DNA from: Austropuccinia psidii
Taxonomy: Eukaryota > Basidiomycota > Pucciniomycetes > Pucciniales > Sphaerophragmiaceae
DNA: 64,000 nt
Direction: 5' to 3'
Assembly (NCBI GenBank): GCA_023105745.1
Contig: JALGQZ010000001.1
Coordinates: forward strand, 56,191,437 to 56,255,436
This document shows, in pieces, positions 57,087-64,000 of this stretch (position 1 is its first letter; each line of letters begins with the position of its first letter). The notes beneath the pieces were generated by a model that was given only the letters and a program-made list of their open reading frames with translations, was not told the DNA's origin and made no database searches. The position numbers and the translations under genes are program-made.

Positions 57087-60015
57087 TTGGATCAAATCTT
57101 CCTAGCTGATTATTTACAATTGACCCAAAGCACTTTCTCCACTCCAGCGGGTCCCAATTCAACTGCACAGAAACCATACAGTGGCAGTCAAAACCTTCCC
57201 CCACAAGACCTTGGAATTATAATATCTGCCATTCTATCATTAAGGTATAATATATCCCACAGGGCTCCACACATTCTCAACACTGCCCTGCACCTGCTGA
57301 TCAAGTCCAGTATTCCAAGCTCAGGTGGTCCCCCACTCCTGCATTCCATATACCTCAAGATCTCAGTACCATATTTGAACATCTCCAATTGGAGCCAGTG
57401 ATTCAAAACTATATATGTTGTCCTCAATGTTTCTTCCTTAATGGCCTTACTGAATCTGTCACAACTGACCAACCCCACTGTCAACGCCATAATGACCCAA
57501 ATGGTCATGATCCCCCTTGCACACAATCATTAAGAAAATTCATCAATTCATTTGAACCCCACACACAAAACACAACCAACATCAAAAAAAACTTATACCA
57601 ACAAAACATTTCATTTATCAACCATTCAAAAATTGGCTTTCCAGATTTCTCCAGCGGGCTGGAATTATGGAAATTCTGAATCAACATCAACAATCCCAAA
57701 CTCCCAAAGGTTCCCCCAAATGTGACATCTGGGATGAATTGGTCTGGAGACGCTTCACTGGCACTAGAAATATTCACAACCCCCCATTCATGTCCATTCC
57801 TGGTGCATTGGCCTTCTCAATTTATGTGGACTGGTTTAATGCACATGGAAAGTCAACCCGGTTGGCCAGCATTGGACCTATCATGCTCATTTGTCTTAAT
57901 ATCCCCCCAAGTGAGAGATTGAAGCCAGAGAATGTCTATGTTGCAGGAATAATCCCTGGTCCAAAGGAGCCAGCTTCCCTTCAATTGAATTACCTATTAA
58001 TGCCACTCATCAAGGAGCTCAAAGAGCTATGGCAAGGTTACCATTTTTCACCCACCTCAACAGGTCCTTCAGGATCTTTTATTGGTGTTGCCATTCTCAT
58101 GGCCATTGTGGATGTGGTTGCCATGCGCATGCTTACTGGATTTATTTCTCATTAAGGAAACCACTTTTGTAATTTTTGCACTATTCACAAAGCTCGAATT
58201 GAAGAAATTGGTCCTCAATTTCACTACACGTGCTCATACCAAAATCATAAATCAACCATTGTGAAATGGCTTCGGGCATCCCCACGATAAAGACAAGCAA
58301 TTTTTTCTGAGTATGGAGTGTGATATTCAATTTTGGAAGACCTTCCGTATTGGGATGCAACCAGAGTGGTTAATCTTGACATAATGCATAATTTAATACT
58401 TGGAATTTTGAAGGATCATGCAAATTTCAAATTGTGCATTCCACAGTCCAAATCAAAAATTTACTTCAGGTCCTGCAGGAAATCCAATGACACCAACACT
58501 TCAGACTCCAATTCCATGACCTCCAACAGCTCTCTTGATAAAATCACATTGAGAGAGTCCTGCTCCCTGAGAAGAGGCGCAGAAAAAATAATAAATGAGT
58601 CACTCCCCACTACTTCCACCCAAAAATACTACCTCCCAATGCCCACCCCTCACACGCAACATCCATCTAGTGGTTCTGCGGAGATTCCTTCATTTGATGC
58701 GGATTACATCCCCTCTGAATTGGATATCAGTGCACTGAGGGATCACCAGATCAAGGGTGAGGCTCTGGAGCATCTCCGACAAATCCTATCTGATACCATA
58801 ATTCCCTTGTCATGGACAAGAGTACCCCGCAAAATGGGCTCCCCCTATCATGGTATTTGAAAGCTGCTGAATGGGCTCTCTTATACAAGGTCTATATTCC
58901 ATTTTTAATGCGCAGTCAACAGATGTTGTTAGATGAACACAAATTCACCAGCATGCAAAGAAACATGGGTCAATCAGAAGAACTTGCAAATGAACTAACC
59001 AAGAATACATTCCATTTGATTAGTGCTATCAACATTGCCACAAGTTGGACTGTTTAAATGGATGATGCAAATGCATTTTCTGAACATTGGAAATAATTCC
59101 ACCTTTCCAATCAACACCTGTTCCCAAAACAGAAAAGTAAACCAAATCATCATTTTGCTGATCATATTCCCAAACCCTTCCAACGCTGGGGCCCAGCACA
59201 AGCCTCAGCCACATGGGGTTATGAGCGCTTGATTGGAGTATTTGCAAAGATGCCAACAAATAACAAAATATGTACGTCAATTAATAAGATCAATATATTC
59301 ACATTGATTAAACACATGAACTGAATAAGACTAACTTCTTGCAACTCTGAATAGATGATTTAGATAAAACCTTACTTCAACCTATCAGTCTATGTTCCAA
59401 CCTTTCTATTCTCCTGAAATCCCCATCCGTCCCATGTGAAATAAAACAACTTTTTGAATCACAGCTGCCTTCCCCGTTCCATCACCAAAAACATAACAAA
59501 CCATCCTGCCATGACCAAGAAAATTATAGTTGCCTGGTTGAGTACTTACAGAATTTTCATTCCACAAGGGAAATAGTTGAATGGATCAGTTTCGACCCTA
59601 ACATACAATCCACAAGTCATCCCACTTCAAGGATTGTCTCACCTTGTTCTTTTCCAGTTTCAAAAATTAATATTGGGAACAATATATCTTCAACTGAATC
59701 CGAAAATGTCAGCACCAGTGTGATATGTTTTCTGAGGGGTAACTCAGGAAGTTTTGGTGTTATTAATAGCATTTTTAAAGTCTCTGAGCCATCTTGCATG
59801 CTGAACAATAACTTTCTAATATTAAAAACTTTGAAGGTTGATGTGAATTTCTTACCAGATTGGCCGCATCTCAATATTTATAAAGCTGTTGGTTTTGATG
59901 ATGGAAAATTTATTATATCCAAAGAAGAAATAGAAGGTAACTGTGGATTGTTTGATAACAAAGTTATGTCATGTGGACTGCTTGTAGTGATAAAGCTGTT
60001 ATTTCATGATACTTA
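57087..60015 (+). pseudogene. Cargo gene 6: Plavaka/CACTA (Tnp2-type) transposase, decayed
   Basis: The cut-and-paste transposase expected to recognise the TIRs. Recognisable pieces in order: YICCPQC ... PHC (zinc-binding pair); CDIWDELVWRRFTG; MSIPGALAFSIYVDWFNAHG; LICLNIPPSERLKPENVYVA, then GIIPGPKEP; GFISH and HFCNFC; LPYWDATRVVNLDIMHNLIL with the family's Asp-x-Met-His-Asn block; SPYHGI and a LISAINIATSWT helix; YERLIGVFAKMPTNNK with the conserved Glu. A C-terminal tail (59720-60015) resembles the usual end. At least two frameshifts (near 57385 and 57650) and several stops (for example 58153, 58858, 59055) disable it. The initiator methionine is not certain. Confidence 0.85.
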
Positions 60016-60275
60016 GTCTACAAAAATGCAAATCTCTCAGATTCATTAGCAATTTTGCTAGTGAAATAACTGTCTCAAGATTTGGTGACATGAGACATGC
60101 AATTGTGACAAGAAAAGCCCATTATTTCACATTTCCACAAAGAAATTACTATTTTGACATTTGGTACAGTGTGAATAAGCCAATTTTAATGATCAAATGT
60201 CCCACACACACACCTATCACAGCATCCAAAATGTCCAACTGTGGCATTATCATGTTGGAAGGGGAATCAGCCCTT
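60016..60275. other. 3' flank of the transposase gene
   Basis: AT-rich, no independent coding evidence. It leads into the GC-rich right subterminal repeats. Confidence 0.4.
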
Positions 60276-60382
60276 ATGCACACGCTTACACACCCTCCCC
60301 CGCACGGGCACATACACATGCACCTTCCCCCGCATGGGCAGATGCACACGCACGCGCTTACGCACCCACACCCGTGGTATTG
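60276..60382. repeat. Right subterminal CA/CCCCCGCA repeats
   Basis: Short-period, C-rich repeats with CACACGCTTACAC, CCCCCGCACGGGCACA, CCCCCGCATGGGCAGA and CGCGCTTACGCACCC. They resemble words in the left subterminal region (CTTATGC, CACCCCCGCAC at about 31080-31175 and 31515-31550). Likely binding sites for an element-encoded protein; that is inference. Confidence 0.6.
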
Positions 60383-60697
60383 TGCGGCCAGATCTACCAG
60401 TGTCATCCGCAAAATGACAATCGCGCGGAGGCGGAGTCCTTTCATGGATGACCTGGTGAGGTGAAACCCCCCCCCTCTACATCAAGACTGGATGAATGAC
60501 CTCTTTGATGTGTGTGGGGAAACAGGCGGGTCTTGTGTAATTTTTACCAACTTTTGGATGGTTGAGGGAGGGTCCAGTGGTGAGGAATCTCAGTTGAAGG
60601 CACATGGGAACCAATATTGGTGGATGTCACAGGATTTGGTGTAAGACCAGAGTGTGACATGTGCTCAACGTGAGCTTGACTTTTATCCTGCTTGACC

Positions 60698-60739
60698 TGA
60701 GATCAATCACCGACAATTGACGCGAGATTTTCCCTGGTG
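60698..60739 (-). repeat. Right terminal inverted repeat (42 bp)
   Basis: Ends ...GATTTTCCCTGGTG on the + strand. Its complement starts CACCAGGGAAAATCTCGCG and matches the left repeat at 36 of 42 positions. Confidence 0.93.
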
Positions 60740-60742
60740 TGT
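60740..60742. repeat. Right target-site duplication TGT
   Basis: Identical to the TGT before the left terminus (30803-30805). Confidence 0.85.
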
Positions 60743-61717
60743 TCTGAGCTTGTGTCTGCTTTTTCACATTGGAATTACTTCTTCTGACTATTGGGGCTGT
60801 TTTTGGCACTTTCTTGGGTTGTGGAGGGTTTTTTCCCTCCATTGTGCTGTTAAAAGAATCATGTATTTCTTTTCCATTAATGGATGCCATGCAGTCAGTA
60901 ACTTGCAAGTGCTGGGATGGCCTAGAAACTTTCTCACAGTCAGATAAGAATTCATGCATCTTTTCCACAGATCTGCAAGGATCTGATACTCTTTGTGCTT
61001 CATTGCATTGTTGTAAGCCTTTTTGCTGGCTTTGCATATGTTCACAAAGGCTTCTTGGGGTGGTTTCAGTTCTGTTTGAAGGTAAAATAGTGTTATCAGC
61101 TTCAGAATGGCATAGTTTGTCATTTTGGGCTTCCTTTACTGACCCTTATCCTTCTGTAACTTATTGGCTTCTGCCATAATCACATCTATAACCTTTTTGT
61201 AAGATGATTGAGGGGTTGTAGCTTGCTCCCAATCTGGTTGAAGGCATAATTATGAGTCAAAAAGCTTAAAATAGTAATTTAACGTCCAAAAAATTACTAT
61301 TGGCCAGATTATTAGCTTTTTGGAGGGTATTACTAATGTCCAAATTAATTAACTCTGAAGAAATTCGCTCTGGTTAATTATTATGAGTCATAATAACAGT
61401 AATATTATGTTCAGAATTGACAGTACTTACAGGGATAATACTAGTAACTGTCGATTCTGTTTCAATTTTTTCTTGTATTACCATTCTGTCAGACACTAAA
61501 ATTAATTAAAAGGAAATTTATTAAGTAAAAAAAAGTTTTTTCAAACAAGAAATGAAAAAATGAATCCTCTCTTAAAATATGAAGAGTTTTATTTTTTATA
61601 AATTTTTTGAATTATAAGTATTTTTTATGAATTTTTGAATTTTTCAATATAATGAAAAAAAGATAGAAAGGGAAAAGAATTATTTGACAGGTAAAATATC
61701 ATGGCTGCACCCCAAAA
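60743..61717 (-). pseudogene. gag: Element E: gag and leader of the split host retroelement, right half
   Basis: Minus-strand remnant alignable to element D from about 53065 to 54038. It includes [32 protein letters not shown] and KKVPKTAP-type stretches, the short upstream frame (61285-61485) and the primer-binding-site region (61700-61714). Stops and frameshifts abound. It continues the gag sequence that breaks off at 30805 in piece C, so C and E are one insertion cut by the large transposon. Confidence 0.88.
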
Positions 61718-63475
61718 TGTAAGGTGTGGATATGAAACTTGGATTAAAAATCAAGTACTTTTGCTGTCCTCAAAATTTGTATAAGGCACAATATGATTAA
61801 AAATAGTAATATTTAAGATTTTGAAGAGAAATCATGCCAAATTCATTTTTTTTACTTTCTAAGTAGAAAAAAATAATAATATAAAGATTTATTGTTTTAC
61901 CAACAATTAAAATTTATCCAAAAATACTCTAAAACAGATATTTAAGGCTACAAAAGAAAATTCTCCAAGAGCAATTCCAATTGGAATTAATTGAGCAAAG
62001 AACTGCAGGAAATCAATATAAGACCAAATTCTTTAAAAAGGATTATGAAAGAGAAAACACACCCAAAAGTGACAAAGTTAACAGTGATGAAAGATGGTTT
62101 AATTCACTTATGTGGTTTTTTAAGGTTAAAAATGATTATAATTATTTTTTCAAGTGGTTCAAAGGTTTAAAATGATATGAAAAAGGTATTTTGAGCTTTT
62201 TATTGAACTTCTTAACAGTTTTTAAACCAATTAATAAAGGAAAAGATTCTCATATGAAGAGAAAAGTGGGGCAAAGAAGACATTCTTTTCTCGCCACCAA
62301 TCTCCTTACTCCCAAAGTAAAATTTAATCTTGTCAGTCGTGGAAAACAATCTCACAACAGAAAAGCCAATTACAGCATCATTGAACCCTGGTTCAGACCA
62401 AAACAGGGCTGGCTTTAGCCATTTTAGACCCTTAAATCAGCCATTGCTATAGTAGTACCTGGTTCCAAGCCTTCAAAGCACACCATAATGTGTGTAAGAG
62501 ACTTAAAAACCATTTTAAAAATTTTTTACTAAGTTTTTTCAACTTAAGGGTAGTTTTACCCTCTTGGCAACAGTCAAAACTGCCCTGGTTGGTATCAAAA
62601 TCCCATCATCAATTGAGTCGCAGACCCTGTGACTCAATTTGAGTCAAGAAGTGATGAATGTTTTCATGAATCTTGACATCCCACACCTGTCAGCAAGTAA
62701 TTTGGGGGAATCTGGCACCCTTGGAGCCAAGATTCCTTTTCCCCCCCCCCAAATTAATCTTTCCAATTTGTTTTTTCTTTAATTCCTGATCATGTACCAT
62801 ACTTGTAGCTTAAATGTGTAACTCAATTGAGTTTTTACAGTACACAACTTTAATAATTGATATCTCATATTTAAATTAAAGCTCACTTATGTAATACATG
62901 CACAAATTTTGACATTTCAATTGAAAATACTTCAATTCCTCATAGCTTCTGAACCACACACCACACCTCAATTTTAGCACAGGAATTGATGGCTAACACC
63001 ACATGTGGTATGATTTAAATTAAGGTTCTGAGTGTTTTCAACTTCATACAGAAAATACAAAAAAATTAACTTAAGCTTATTTAGAGTTGAGTTAGTGAAA
63101 TTTTACCCAGAGGTGACCCTACCTTATTTTTTATGAGCAATCAAATGGTGAAATAATTTTTATATGTTTATTTGTTCAATAAAAATTCATAATACTTTTA
63201 TTTCACTTTTTTCCAAAAATGTTTTAATTTCAAACTTTTTGTTGAAAATTCATTTTTACTTGATTTTTTCAAGTAAAAAGGTGTTTTCACAGTTCTAAAT
63301 TTCAAATTAATTTTATTTTTGAATTATAATTCAAATTTTAATTTTATATATAAATTTTATATTTATATCTTATCTTTTTGTTTCTTATAATATAAATAAA
63401 TTTATTTTATTTATAATCATATCATTTTTATTCTTTGTGGTCTTTGGGTATATAAAAATACCTCTAAGGCTCACA
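61718..63475 (-). repeat. 5' LTR of the split host retroelement (1758 bp)
   Basis: Starts TGTAAGGTGTGG and ends AAGGCTCACA on the + strand, like the D LTRs but well diverged, so this insertion is older than D or from another subfamily. The flanking CAATA (63476-63480) could be its target copy; the matching left end is missing because piece C lacks a 3' LTR. Confidence 0.9.
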
Positions 63476-64000
63476 CAATATATCCATTCAAAAATTAAGT
63501 TTTTCTGGAAAAGTAGAATTAGGCATTCAATTTGATATCACTCTTTTTTTTAATTATAATGTATGATATGGAAATATAATTAATTAATTCAGCTTCAAGT
63601 ATTTGACTGATTCCATATACCATCAGGATTCATCTTTTACTTTGAAATTAAACTTTCCAAAAATCAAAAAATAAAATTTATTACTAGTACATATGGACAA
63701 ATCTTTAAAAGAGAATCTGAATTATCTCCTATTTTTGATTTTTGATATATAATTTGTGAAATATTCTGGTACTGAAAGGCTTTCTTATGCTGTAATTTCT
63801 GACTATATTTTGAAGAATTATTAGCTATCAAATGAGATCATAATATTACTTGCTTCTCCTAGATTTTTTCACAAAGAATTTTATATCTTTAGAAAAACTC
63901 ATTCTTCATATAGAAGTTTATTTCAAATGCATTTCAAAAGATTCTTTGGTTTGAAACATGATATGACACAATTAATCTGACTTCTTGGAAAAAAATGAGA
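63476..64000. other. AT-rich flank
   Basis: No coding frame or repeat recognised. It resembles the 17.5-27 kb intergenic DNA in composition. Confidence 0.45.

Larger units (their letters stand above)
30806..60739. mobile_element. Giant (29.9 kb) TIR DNA transposon, Plavaka/CACTA-like, with Tet-like and SNF2 cargo
   Basis: The 42-bp ends are inverted repeats (30806-30847 and 60698-60739), matching at 36 of 42 positions and starting CACCAGGG. They are flanked by TGT on both sides (30803-30805 and 60740-60742). Taking the element and one TGT out leaves flanks that align without a gap to element D around 53050-53075. A CAC terminus and 3-bp duplication are typical of the CACTA/CMC superfamily, and the cargo includes a transposase of that superfamily. 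Subtracting nested element D leaves about 19.8 kb of its own sequence. All six cargo genes carry disabling changes, so this copy is probably immobile unless helped in trans. Confidence 0.93.

Noticed and set aside
60149..60464. Cys/His-rich small proteins at the right end
   Set aside because: They are translations of the C-rich subterminal repeats on both strands.
30806..60739. Starship-type giant element
   Set aside because: I see no tyrosine recombinase (captain), and the element has TIRs, a 3-bp duplication and a Tnp2-type transposase instead.

Overview
The window reads as a nuclear segment of a transposon-packed, AT-rich basidiomycete genome, most likely a rust fungus (Pucciniales). The reasons are Ty3/Gypsy polyproteins of rust type (one lineage with a C-terminal chromodomain), short phase-consistent GT-AG introns of 58-71 nt, a Plavaka/CACTA-type transposase, and a rust-type Tet-like 2OG-Fe(II) dioxygenase. 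The gag-pol proteins resemble ones I remember from Austropuccinia psidii; that is memory, not a search. I see no ordinary host protein-coding gene. Nearly everything is mobile DNA, plus one tRNA-Cys.

Layout. 1-7006: the 3' part of a decayed chromovirus (element A, + strand). 7562-17476: a complete 9.9-kb chromovirus (element B, - strand) with two TG...CA LTRs, broken by one nonsense codon, two frameshifts and a YLDD-to-YLDE change. 17477-27109: AT-rich DNA with a tRNA-Cys(GCA) gene and no recognisable protein gene. 27110-30805 and 60743-63475: two halves of one minus-strand Gypsy element (C and E).

The halves are separated by a 29,934-bp DNA transposon at 30806-60739. It has 42-bp terminal inverted repeats (36/42 identical, starting CACCAGGG) and a 3-bp target duplication TGT. 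Removing it and one TGT makes the two halves align without a gap to the homologous stretch of element D. The large element carries, left to right: GTCA-rich subterminal DNA and a 51-bp tandem array; a multi-exon gene of unknown function (+); a Tet/JBP-like dioxygenase (+) with Fe(II) and 2-oxoglutarate residues in place but one internal stop; a Zn(II)2Cys6 cluster gene (-); a SNF2-family ATPase (+) with three introns; an uncharacterised gene (-); and a Plavaka/Tnp2-type transposase (+). The uncharacterised gene was itself split in its first exon by a 10.1-kb Gypsy element (D, 45795-55877) with a perfect CTATG target duplication. The nesting is therefore three deep: Gypsy, then giant DNA transposon, then gene, then Gypsy.

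Inferred working model: the transposase moves the element by its TIRs, the Zn2Cys6 protein could bind subterminal repeats (TnpA-like), and the Tet-like dioxygenase and SNF2 ATPase could act on modified cytosine and chromatin at the element or its targets. Every cargo gene in this copy carries at least one disabling change, so it looks recently dead rather than active. A better-preserved copy elsewhere in the genome would test the model.
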